Below the pieces are notes generated by a model. It made no database searches and had not been told where the DNA came from. It worked only from the letters and a program-made list of their open reading frames with translations. Below are positions 45,624 to 52,876 of a DNA stretch of 64,000 nt, in pieces (the first letter of the stretch is position 1; each line of letters opens with the position of its first letter). A program made the translations under genes and the position numbers. The stretch is from assembly GCF_016406105.1 (NCBI RefSeq), contig NZ_CP066308.1:3087501-3151500 (forward strand), written 5' to 3'. Source of the stretch: Brevibacillus composti (GTDB taxonomy: Bacteria; Bacillota; Bacilli; Brevibacillales; Brevibacillaceae).

Positions 45624-46512
45624 GTATGCGTCTGCCCGACAGGCAAAGGGAGCAGGAATGACAGGTGACCGTCCGCGCTTCGAAAATGCTTCTCACGGTC
45701 TGGATCAACGGGAGCCTGTCCTCGCCCAGATGAAGGATGATCCGCTCCGGCGCCAGCGTGACCAGGGCACTGACCAGATAATCCTCTTCCCGGCAGCGCT
45801 GCTCCTCTACGCACAGGATCGCATCCAGCTGCTCCAGAAAGATTCGATTCCCCTGTTTGTCATAGAGATGGAAAGGTTTGTCCACACTAGGAACGACGTG
45901 CACCACTTCCTGCTTCGTCTCCTGATCCGCGACGAAGTAACGCAGGAGGTCCACGAATTCCTGGTACTGCTGATCCTCCAGATAGTCGTCCAGACCGGTC
46001 TCCACCAGTTCGAACAGGTCATTCCAGTGCTCCTGCAGCCGAAAGCGGACAAAACCGAGCACGTTTAACTGCCGCTCGTCTTCGAAGTAGTCAAAGACCT
46101 TTCGGTAGACCTTCGCTTTCCTCGTCGACATGTGCAGGGCACTTTCGGTGAAATCTTGTTCCAGACAGAGCCGATGGATAAACGGGAGGACAGACGGCCA
46201 CTCCTCTTCGAGCAGCTCCGCCTCCATCAAGTCGGCTGCCATCTCTTCCATGACTTCCGGCTCTTTGACGCGGAGGACCCACTCGGCCACTGCCAATGCG
46301 ATAAACGCCCGCGCCCAGTCGATCGTCTCCGCGTTGTACTCTTCGCGGCACCAGCTCTGGAAGCGGAACAATCTATAGTCACCCTGCTCGTATTCCTCAT
46401 ATGTAATGCATACCGGATCGGTCTTGACCCGCTCCGTCAAGTCCCCCAAAATGGAGCGAAACGCATCACAATGAGCAGGGATATTTTCAAATAACAGGGC
46501 GTACACTTGCAT
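45595..46512 (-). CDS. ytxC: Sporulation protein YtxC
   Basis: A 305-residue protein of the YtxC family, named as sporulation-associated. It is acidic, rich in Glu/Leu, has no signal peptide and ends with a cysteine pair (CHSCSLC). In B. subtilis ytxC is also just upstream of thrS, which supports the assignment. ATG 46512 has GGGGGGAT upstream; seven earlier in-frame codons lack a site. Confidence 0.82.
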   Translation of the reverse strand: MQVYALLFENIPAHCDAFRSILGDLTERVKTDPVCITYEEYEQGDYRLFRFQSWCREEYNAETIDWARAFIALAVAEWVLRVKEPEVMEEMAADLMEAELLEEEWPSVLPFIHRLCLEQDFTESALHMSTRKAKVYRKVFDYFEDERQLNVLGFVRFRLQEHWNDLFELVETGLDDYLEDQQYQEFVDLLRYFVADQETKQEVVHVVPSVDKPFHLYDKQGNRIFLEQLDAILCVEEQRCREEDYLVSALVTLAPERIILHLGEDRLPLIQTVRSIFEARTVTCHSCSLCLSGRRILDGNKPTPL

Positions 46513-46610
46513 CTTGATCCCCCCAATCCGCAATGTAGTTACAGTATATGTCCCACCAGGGGCGATATACTTTTAAACGGATGGAAAGAGCGGGAAGGTT
46601 GCAGGGCAAA

Positions 46611-46645
46611 TAAAAACACGACGCCTGCGAGCGGCGCCGTGTACG
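46611..46645 (-). terminator. Terminator after mqnC
   Basis: A stem of ACACG/CGTGT and CGCC/GGCG (46616-46642) with one mismatch is followed on the minus strand by TTTTTATTT. It lies 32 nt past the mqnC stop. Confidence 0.82.
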
Positions 46646-46676
46646 TTTTTCTTTTCTCTGGGCATGGTGCAACTGG

Positions 46677-47783
46677 TTAATTTTGCATCACAAAGTCCAC
46701 TTCGGCCTGCTCGCCTTCCTGGAAGACGCGCAGGATCTCGTACTTGGTGTTTCGCTGTGCCGGGATTTTCCCCGCCTCCCTGATCAATTGCAGGATCAGG
46801 TTGGTATTTACCTTATAGGCGCATTTGGCTGCCGACACGACATTTTCCTCCATCATCGTGGAGCCGAAGTCATTGGCCCCGTAGCTGAGCGACAGCTTCC
46901 CGATCTCCGGCCCCATGGTCACCCAGGAGGATTGGAAGTTGGGGATGTTGTCCAGCATCAGCCGGGCAATCGCCAGCGTTTTCAGATACTCCTCGGGCGT
47001 GTTGTTGACTGCTTTCATATTGGTGTTGTCCGGCTGGAACGTCCAGGTGATGAAGGCGGTAAAGCCGCCCGTCTCATCCTGCGCTTCGCGTATGCGCATG
47101 AGAGAGAGCACCCGCTCCTCCATCTCCTCGCCAAAGCCGATCACCATCGTCGCTGTTCCCGGCAAGCCGGCGCGGTGGGCCGCTTTTTGGATATCGATCC
47201 ACTCTTTCCAGGAGCCTTTCAGACGGGAAATTTTTCGCCGCGTCCGATCGTCGAGAATCTCTCCCCCTGCTCCCGGCAGGGAATCAAGGCCGGCCTGTTT
47301 CAACTGGCGCAGCACTTCCTCGATCGGAAGTCCGGAGACGTCCGCCATCTTTTTGACTTCCGCCGTGGAAAACGAGTGCATCGTGATCTGTGGAAACCGC
47401 TGCTTGATGCCGCGCAACAATTCGAGGTAATAGTCAAGCGGCAGATCCGGATTGGTCCCGCCCTGCATCAATATCTCCGTACCTCCGACGTCGACGGTCT
47501 CCTGAATTTTTTGGTAAATCTCTTCATTGGACAGGACGTAGCCCTCTTTCGATCCGGGCGGCCTGTAAAAAGCGCAGAATCGGCAATACGTATCGCATAC
47601 GTTGGTATAATTGACATTTCGCCCGATGACGAACGTCGTAATCGGCTCCGGATGCCATTTTTGCATGACGAGATTGGCGTAATGGCCCAGCTTTTCCAGT
47701 TCATTGCTGGCAAACAGCTCCAACCCGTCTTCCAGTCCCAGGCGTTCTCCCGCCAAGGCTCGTTCCAAAATATGATCGATCAA
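46677..47783 (-). CDS. mqnC: Dehypoxanthine futalosine cyclase (MqnC)
   Basis: A 368-residue radical-SAM enzyme of the futalosine pathway to menaquinone. The cluster motif CDTYCRFC gives Cys63, Cys67 and Cys70. GAGGEIL, TATMVIGFGE and TWTFQPDNTNM are conserved in MqnC. Its presence implies menaquinone is made through chorismate and futalosine rather than the classical men pathway used by B. subtilis. The start is taken as TTG 47783 with GAGGG 11 nt upstream, giving the usual length. Confidence 0.88.
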   Translation of the reverse strand: MIDHILERALAGERLGLEDGLELFASNELEKLGHYANLVMQKWHPEPITTFVIGRNVNYTNVCDTYCRFCAFYRPPGSKEGYVLSNEEIYQKIQETVDVGGTEILMQGGTNPDLPLDYYLELLRGIKQRFPQITMHSFSTAEVKKMADVSGLPIEEVLRQLKQAGLDSLPGAGGEILDDRTRRKISRLKGSWKEWIDIQKAAHRAGLPGTATMVIGFGEEMEERVLSLMRIREAQDETGGFTAFITWTFQPDNTNMKAVNNTPEEYLKTLAIARLMLDNIPNFQSSWVTMGPEIGKLSLSYGANDFGSTMMEENVVSAAKCAYKVNTNLILQLIREAGKIPAQRNTKYEILRVFQEGEQAEVDFVMQN

Positions 47784-47922
47784 AAGGATCACTTCCCTCG
47801 CAACATGTCGTCCACGCTTCATCGTATCATAAAAGCAGCCGGGATAGAACCCCTGCAGGCTCCCCGGGAAGCAGAAAGCAGCCCTGCCGGCGGCAAGACT
47901 GCTTTGCTCTCGCATCTCACGT

Positions 47923-48144
47923 TTATGCTTCGAAACCGATTTCCTCATAGACTTCCGGGTCCCAATAGATGACGGACTGCCCGAGCGGCAGATTCATCTC
48001 GCGGGCTCCGTTTGGTTTGCCGTTGAAGTAAATAATCTCCGTAACCGATACCCGATCTCCCCGCACGTCGATTTCCCCTTTGAACTCCAGCGCCGTACCA
48101 TTTGGCGCATAGAAGGTGACTTTCCCCGATCCCAGTGTTTTCAT
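47923..48144 (-). CDS. Small hypothetical protein
   Basis: A 73-residue protein with beta-strand-like alternation and no membrane segment. ATG 48144 is supported by a strong GGGGGAGG site 6 nt upstream; the frame is open for 15 more codons without one. It is followed by mqnC 139 nt later. No family was recognised. Confidence 0.6.
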   Translation of the reverse strand: MKTLGSGKVTFYAPNGTALEFKGEIDVRGDRVSVTEIIYFNGKPNGAREMNLPLGQSVIYWDPEVYEEIGFEA

Positions 48145-48222
48145 CCGGTACCTCCCCCATGTGGTCTGTACCTCTATAGTAGTAGACAATCTTTCCCAGC
48201 GTCAATGCACACGGCAGACTTT

Positions 48223-49287
48223 TTACCCGCTGGCAGGATCGGCTGCGCTCTTTTTGCGTCCGCCTTTCTGCTTGCTGTCACTCGCGGGCGGCACGCTGGC
48301 CGAGCCATAGGTCTCGGAGGCCATCGTCGCTTCCGGCTCGGCTGCCATCCCCAGCTCGTCCCCGCCCCCGTAGTGCTCCTGGCGGTACTGCGGCGAGGAA
48401 AAAATCTGGCTGGCATTGACCGGCGGCGGCTGCATCGATAGTGGGGATGCCTGCATCGGCTGCTGGGTCAGCTGCGCAGGCTGTTGGGTCAGCTGCGGCT
48501 GTTGGGTCAGCTGAGGCTGTTGGGTCAGCTGAGGCTGTTGAGTCAGCTGGGGCTGTTGGAGGGCTGCCCCCGGCACCGCCATCCCTGGAAGCATGGACGA
48601 ATGCCTGGCGAGCGGCCCCTCCGGCTCCACGGAATTGGTAAACAGCGTGCCGTTCTGCTGGACAGACGGAGTGACTGCTCCCGGAGCCATCTGCTGTATC
48701 GCCCCTGGTGCCATCCCAGCGGTGGGTTGATACCCTTTCAGCAGCTGGGCATTGACACTCTCCGGCATCGCTACCAGCGGGTAGTAGCCCTTGCGCTTCA
48801 TGTAATTCCACGTCTCATAGGCTTGATTTGCACAATTGACCGCGCTTTGCAGGAGCATGCTGCGTATCTGGGGATGAGCCGCTTCCAGTGCTGCCGCCAT
48901 TTTAAATACCGCTCCCGACTTATGCAGCCCCAGCATAGCGGAGGAGACGTCGCGATCATCCATCTGGTTCGGATGGGTATTGGGCTGCTGGGCGGATGGC
49001 GTCGGGTGGGCAGCTTGCGGGGCAGGCGGCATCGCTGACGCATTTGCTCCCGGCGAGCTGATCGGGCGATACGGCAAACCTTCACCGGCTCCCAGTCCGC
49101 GGATGGTCTGGACCATGCTGTTGTATTCCGTCTCCATAAATTGCAGTTGGTGGCGAAGAAGCTGCACCAATTCGGGATCCCGGGCATAAGGCGCGTACAA
49201 TTGCGCTGTATTGATCGCATCTACGGCCCCGTTCAAGATTTCGTGCAGCTCCATCACTTCGTGAGCGCCGTACACGTGGGGTTGCAT
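48223..49287 (-). CDS. Spore coat protein, CotF-like
   Basis: A 354-residue protein. The N-terminal third (about 1-70) and residues 130-180 read as the ferritin-like coat F fold (HEVMELHEILNGAVDAINT, AVNCANQAYETWNYMK). Between and after them are Pro/Gln/Met-rich linkers. Four near-identical QPQLTQ hexapeptides sit around residues 245-270. Coat F proteins are deposited in the outer spore layers. ATG 49287 has AAGGAGG 10 nt upstream; the longer open frame to 49530 lacks one. Confidence 0.82.
   Translation of the reverse strand: MQPHVYGAHEVMELHEILNGAVDAINTAQLYAPYARDPELVQLLRHQLQFMETEYNSMVQTIRGLGAGEGLPYRPISSPGANASAMPPAPQAAHPTPSAQQPNTHPNQMDDRDVSSAMLGLHKSGAVFKMAAALEAAHPQIRSMLLQSAVNCANQAYETWNYMKRKGYYPLVAMPESVNAQLLKGYQPTAGMAPGAIQQMAPGAVTPSVQQNGTLFTNSVEPEGPLARHSSMLPGMAVPGAALQQPQLTQQPQLTQQPQLTQQPQLTQQPAQLTQQPMQASPLSMQPPPVNASQIFSSPQYRQEHYGGGDELGMAAEPEATMASETYGSASVPPASDSKQKGGRKKSAADPASG
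48460..48558 (-). repeat. 18-bp tandem repeat in the coat gene
   Basis: Four 18-bp units at 48481-48498, 48499-48516, 48517-48534 and 48535-48552, with partial units on both sides. Units two and three are identical. Each encodes a QPQLTQ hexapeptide in the coat protein, so copy number changes keep the frame. Confidence 0.9.
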
Positions 49288-49513
49288 CGAATCGATTCCT
49301 CCTTTTTCAAAATCTCTAACAGTATGTCCCTTTTTTCTGGCAAATAGAAGCAAGCTCCCCTGCGAATTTGCCCGGAAGGCTGTAACTCTTTTCGCCGCCA
49401 AACGTAGTACCAGACATATCCCCTCGTACAAGGCATATATAGAACTACAGAAACCACCCGCTTTCCTGTATAATGGAAAGAAGGTCAAGGATAATTCAAT
49501 TGAGGAGACGCTC

Positions 49514-50083
49514 ATGTTTGAACAAATCACGCAAGCCTTTATGCAATACGGAATTTGGGGCCTGTTTGGACTTTCTTTTCTGGACTCGTTTATCGTCCCG
49601 GTTCCCCCGTTTTTCCTGCAGATCGCGATGAGCCTGATCGACCCCTCTTCCGCCCTGCGCTATGCGACCATAGCCTTTACCGGCTCGATTTTGGGAGCGC
49701 CGATGGGTTACATACTGGGAAAATGGCTGGGCAAACCGATTCTGAAAAAGATTCTTCCGGAAAAATGGACGGCGCTCGCGACGGAACAATTCGATAAAAA
49801 CGGGGATACGGCCGTCTTGATCGGCGCGTTCACCCCGATTCCGTTCAAGGTCTTTACCATCCTCAGCGGTGTCTTTAATTACTCGCTGACCAAGCTCATG
49901 CTGTTCGCCATTTTGGGCCGCGGAATCAAATTTTATCTGATCGGCGTCTTGTTTCATCTCTACGGCAAACACGCCAAAGTGCTGCTCGACGAGTACCTGG
50001 AGATCAGCGTTCTGGGTATCGGGGCAATCGTTGCAATTGCCTGGTTCATCTGGAATAAGCGAAAAAAGAAAAAGCTGGCATGA
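49514..50083 (+). CDS. DedA/VTT-domain membrane protein (YqaA-like)
   Basis: A 189-residue integral membrane protein of the SNARE-associated VTT family. Features are the early amphipathic helix, the PPFFLQIAMSL re-entrant segment, GYILGKWLGK and the FTPIPFKVFTILSG motif, with a basic C-terminus. DedA relatives help recycle undecaprenyl or other lipids. ATG 49514 has GAGGAG 6 nt upstream, and a TATAAT at 49469-49474 is a plausible -10. Confidence 0.86.
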   Translation: MFEQITQAFMQYGIWGLFGLSFLDSFIVPVPPFFLQIAMSLIDPSSALRYATIAFTGSILGAPMGYILGKWLGKPILKKILPEKWTALATEQFDKNGDTAVLIGAFTPIPFKVFTILSGVFNYSLTKLMLFAILGRGIKFYLIGVLFHLYGKHAKVLLDEYLEISVLGIGAIVAIAWFIWNKRKKKKLA

Positions 50084-50102
50084 CTGCGGAATAAAAGAGA
50101 GC

Positions 50103-50145
50103 AACGCGCCCGGGAGCGGATCACTTCTCCCGGGCGCGTTTTCTT
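50103..50145 (+). terminator. Terminator after the VTT-domain gene
   Basis: A perfect 14-bp GC-rich stem (50103-50116 with 50127-50140) is followed by TTTTCTTT on the plus strand. Confidence 0.93.
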
Positions 50146-50214
50146 TCGTGGACATTCACCTATTGCAGAACCCTCAATATATTGGAAGTGTGAGTTTTCG
50201 GAGGAGGTGAAGCG

Positions 50215-50637
50215 ATGGCCGTCATCAAGGCAAACTCCAGAGATGTCGACATGTTGGCCCGTTTAATCCGGGCGGAAGCGGAGGGAGAAGGAGATTTAGG
50301 CATGCTCATGGTGGGAAACGTCGGCGTCAACCGCATTCTGTCCAACTGTCTGGATTTTCGCGGGATTCGGACGATGCGGCAGATGGTGTTCCAATCCCCC
50401 GGCGGGTATGAAGCGGTGCATAAGTCGTACTTTTATCAGCGCGCAAGAGACAAAGAGCGGCGCCTGGCACGAAGGGTCATTAAAGGGGAAAGGCAGCATC
50501 CCGCCTCGAATGCGCTCTGGTTCTTCCGGCCGAGCGGCAACTGTCCCGCACAATGGTTCAACCAAAGAAACTCCGGACGATACAAGGCCCACTGCTTCTT
50601 CGTCCCCACTCCCCAGGATTGTCCCCGCGTCTACTGA
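50215..50637 (+). CDS. cwlJ: Spore cortex-lytic enzyme CwlJ
   Basis: A 140-residue cell wall hydrolase of the SleB/CwlJ catalytic family. It begins directly with the catalytic domain (MLARLIRAEAEGEG, with Glu21 the likely catalytic residue) and has no signal peptide, which marks CwlJ rather than SleB. CwlJ sits in the coat and degrades cortex when calcium-dipicolinate is released. GGAGGAGGT lies upstream of ATG 50215. It is followed by gerQ, its localisation partner. Confidence 0.92.
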   Translation: MAVIKANSRDVDMLARLIRAEAEGEGDLGMLMVGNVGVNRILSNCLDFRGIRTMRQMVFQSPGGYEAVHKSYFYQRARDKERRLARRVIKGERQHPASNALWFFRPSGNCPAQWFNQRNSGRYKAHCFFVPTPQDCPRVY

Positions 50638-50690
50638 TTGGCTTTGTTTGTTGATGGTGCTTGCAAGACAAAAAAAGGAGAGAGTTCATC

Positions 50691-51128
50691 ATGAGTCAGC
50701 AAATGCCTTATAATCCGTATACGGCCTACCCCTACACAGAGATGTATCCGTCCTCGACCTTTCCATTCCAGATGGGTCAGCCCGGAATGCCCGGCACGCA
50801 GCAAGTCACGCCGATGCAGCCGAGCGGCTCGATGATTCCCGGCACTCCCCTGGCGCCCGGACAGGTGGTAGAGGAGTCCTACATCGAGAACATCCTCCGC
50901 CTCAACCGCGGCAAAGTGATCACCGTCTACCAAACCTTCGAGAACAACACGCAGTGGAACGCGAAGATTTTCCGCGGCGTGCTGGAGACAGCGGGACGGG
51001 ACCACATCATCCTCAGTGACCCGCAGACGGGCAAGCGTTTTCTCTTGCTGATGGTCAATACGGATTACATCACCGCCGACGAAGAGCTGAATTACATTCC
51101 GCCTTCCTTGGCTTTCGGCACCCGCTAA
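50691..51128 (+). CDS. gerQ: Spore coat protein GerQ
   Basis: A 145-residue coat protein. A Tyr/Pro/Gln/Met-rich N-terminal half is followed by the conserved GerQ domain (SYIENILRLNRGKVITVYQTFE, FLLLMVNTDYITADEELNYI). GerQ is needed to retain CwlJ in the spore and is crosslinked by transglutaminase. The start is ATG 50691, with AAAGGAG upstream. It lies 53 nt after cwlJ. Confidence 0.93.
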   Translation: MSQQMPYNPYTAYPYTEMYPSSTFPFQMGQPGMPGTQQVTPMQPSGSMIPGTPLAPGQVVEESYIENILRLNRGKVITVYQTFENNTQWNAKIFRGVLETAGRDHIILSDPQTGKRFLLLMVNTDYITADEELNYIPPSLAFGTR

Positions 51129-51149
51129 GAACGCATCGGCGAAAACGAA

Positions 51150-51199
51150 AACACCTCCAGCAAATCGTTTGATCACACGATTCCGGGAGGTGTTTTTTC
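51150..51199 (+). terminator. Terminator after gerQ
   Basis: A long imperfect stem with AACACCTCC/GGAGGTGTT arms and an inner AATCGT/ACGATT stem is followed by T6 on the plus strand. Confidence 0.9.
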
Positions 51200-51211
51200 A
51201 TTCTATATAAG

Positions 51212-51240
51212 AAAACCCGGAGAGAAGCTCCGGGCCTTTT
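51212..51240 (-). terminator. Terminator-like hairpin at the end of the IS accessory gene
   Basis: CCCGGAG and CTCCGGG arms are separated by five bases, followed on the minus strand by TTTTCTT. It lies directly past the accessory ORF stop. It might be part of the element's end or a chromosomal terminator. Confidence 0.7.
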
Positions 51241-51244
51241 GGCG

Positions 51245-51535
51245 TTAGAGGATATCCGAAAGTTTGTATTCATATCCATGCAAGCCTTTATAATACTCAG
51301 GGTACATAGGATTTCCGCAATACTCACATCCAAATTGAGGTGGAACAGTCGGGTCGCCATCATCCATCGCATCGAAATCGCGAACTACGCTTAATGGAAT
51401 TTCCTCTGTCTCATGACACATTAAACAAACATATTTGACGACCTCGTTCCTCTCTTGTTTCCTTCGGAAACTTTCCAGGAGTGCTTTGCGATTTTTCTTT
51501 GCCTTTTTCTTTTTTGACACCTGTGAGATCTTCAA
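51245..51535 (-). CDS. IS-associated small protein with two CxxC pairs
   Basis: A 96-residue protein with a Lys/Arg-rich N-terminus, then CLMC and CEYC pairs that look like a zinc ribbon. It starts with TTG 51535, preceded by GGAAGG, inside the 3' end of the transposase and in another frame, with a 125-nt overlap. It is probably translated by coupling to the transposase. The function is unknown; it belongs to the mobile element by position and base composition. Confidence 0.65.
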   Translation of the reverse strand: MKISQVSKKKKAKKNRKALLESFRRKQERNEVVKYVCLMCHETEEIPLSVVRDFDAMDDGDPTVPPQFGCEYCGNPMYPEYYKGLHGYEYKLSDIL

Positions 51536-52715
51536 TCATCCCTTCCAGACACGCTCGTGATTGACGACAAAGAGCATGCTTAATAACAAGGGTTCCATCT
51601 TTTAGGCAGACTTCTCCCTTGTATTCATAGTAACACTGACAGCGAGAGCAGACGAGTGGGTCTTTTCCCGTTTGATCCTTTATCCGTTGATTCCACTTCC
51701 TACGCGTCAGGTACCGTTTAATTTGAACAATTTTTCTTTGCATCTCTTGTTGCCAAATAGATATCTTTTGTTTAGCAATTTTTTTACTTCTTCTTGCGTA
51801 GATCCCATAATGCCGTATCATTTTAAACTGCCCATCAGGTATATGGCTAATAAGACGTCCGATAAATTCCTCAACACTTACTGTTTCGCGCTTTTCTTGT
51901 CCATTTGTTTTGTCATGGTATCGGAAGGTTACGGTATTTCCATCGTACTGCTCAATACGATTTAGACCAATAGCTGGTCGACGAAAATATCGACCGATGT
52001 AACCAATTTGAACTTTCACATTACCTTTCTGTTTTGGGGCATGCACATAAAAGCCTTCTCCATTTGCGGAATAGGCTTTTTGAAGTAATGGCTGAACTTG
52101 TTTTAAGTCTTTTGCGTTCAATGATCTGCGAATGAGTTTAAGTACAACGGTTTGCCATTGCTTTCGTAACATCTCAAAAGGAATGTAATCGTAGGTTTTC
52201 CATTCCCCATTTTTCTTCATTCCACCCATGGTAACTAGCATGTGTACATGGGGGTTAAAGTTTAAACGCGAGCCAAATGTATGTAATCCAGCAATAATTC
52301 CTGGGGTAACTTTCAATTTCTCTTCAAACCATTTTTGAACTACTCGAACCGCTTCATCCATAAATTCTTTTAGCATCGCACGATGCCTTCGAAAAATATC
52401 CCGTAATCCTTCGTCAATTGTAAAAATGACATGACGATGATTTACTTGTAACACCTCTTCGCTCATGATTCGGCTCCATTCTTCGGTTTCACCGCAAGAG
52501 CAGGTTGTACAAAATCGTCCTTTGCAACGGAAAGGAATTCTTTTCGTTTTGTGGCAACCCTCACAAACTAGCAGCTTAAACCCTTTCTTCGGGTCACCGC
52601 AGTTCAAAAACTTCTCGACTTCCTTCAGAACCGAAGGTCGAATTCGCTTGTCATACTTTTTTACAAAAGGTTGCCAGTGTTCCATAAAAATTTGTTTAAG
52701 AATGTTCGTCTCCAT
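51411..52715 (-). CDS. IS91/IS801-family transposase
   Basis: A 434-residue transposase. The N-terminal zinc-binding domain has CEGC, CKGRFC and CSC motifs. The HUH-type Y2 domain shows HRHVIFTI and the metal-binding NFNPHVHMLV motif, with a YIGRYFRRPAI segment typical of the family; the catalytic tyrosines likely lie in the YGIYARRS region. The frame is uninterrupted, so it may be functional. The upstream ribosome binding site is poor. Confidence 0.9.
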   Translation of the reverse strand: METNILKQIFMEHWQPFVKKYDKRIRPSVLKEVEKFLNCGDPKKGFKLLVCEGCHKTKRIPFRCKGRFCTTCSCGETEEWSRIMSEEVLQVNHRHVIFTIDEGLRDIFRRHRAMLKEFMDEAVRVVQKWFEEKLKVTPGIIAGLHTFGSRLNFNPHVHMLVTMGGMKKNGEWKTYDYIPFEMLRKQWQTVVLKLIRRSLNAKDLKQVQPLLQKAYSANGEGFYVHAPKQKGNVKVQIGYIGRYFRRPAIGLNRIEQYDGNTVTFRYHDKTNGQEKRETVSVEEFIGRLISHIPDGQFKMIRHYGIYARRSKKIAKQKISIWQQEMQRKIVQIKRYLTRRKWNQRIKDQTGKDPLVCSRCQCYYEYKGEVCLKDGTLVIKHALCRQSRACLEGMIEDLTGVKKEKGKEKSQSTPGKFPKETREERGRQICLFNVS

Positions 52716-52734
52716 ATCTTAATTTTACCAAAAC

Positions 52735-52824
52735 AAATAAAGGGGCTCACGCCCTAAAATTATATACTTTCCGATATTAAAATAAAGGGGCTCACGCCCT
52801 AAAATTATATACTTTCCGATATTA
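52735..52824. repeat. Exact 45-bp tandem duplication at the IS edge
   Basis: Copy one is 52735-52779 and copy two is 52780-52824, identical. Each contains a small GGGC-TCAC-GCCC hairpin followed by an AT-rich stretch ending in CCGATATTA. It lies upstream of the transposase start. Confidence 0.95.
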
Positions 52825-52827
52825 CAA

Positions 52828-52857
52828 AAAAGCTCCGAGAGACGCTGTCTCCGGAGC
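52828..52857 (-). terminator. Terminator after the rocB-like gene
   Basis: AGCTCCG/CGGAGCT arms (about 52831-52858) are followed on the minus strand by T6. It lies about 20 nt past the gene's stop. Confidence 0.85.
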
Positions 52858-52876
52858 TCTTTCTCTTGAATCCCAT

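Larger units (their letters stand above)
51245..52824 (-). mobile_element. IS91-type insertion element
   Basis: The element carries a Y2-type transposase plus an overlapping accessory ORF. Its AT-rich composition contrasts with the GC-rich neighbours. It sits between the gerQ terminator and the rocB terminator, in a gene-free slot. No terminal inverted repeats were seen, as expected for IS91. The right boundary is placed at the end of a 45-bp tandem duplication; exact ends are uncertain. Confidence 0.75.

Noticed and set aside
51200-52830. Terminal inverted repeats or target-site duplication flanking the insertion element
   Set aside because: None was found, and IS91-type elements do not make them.
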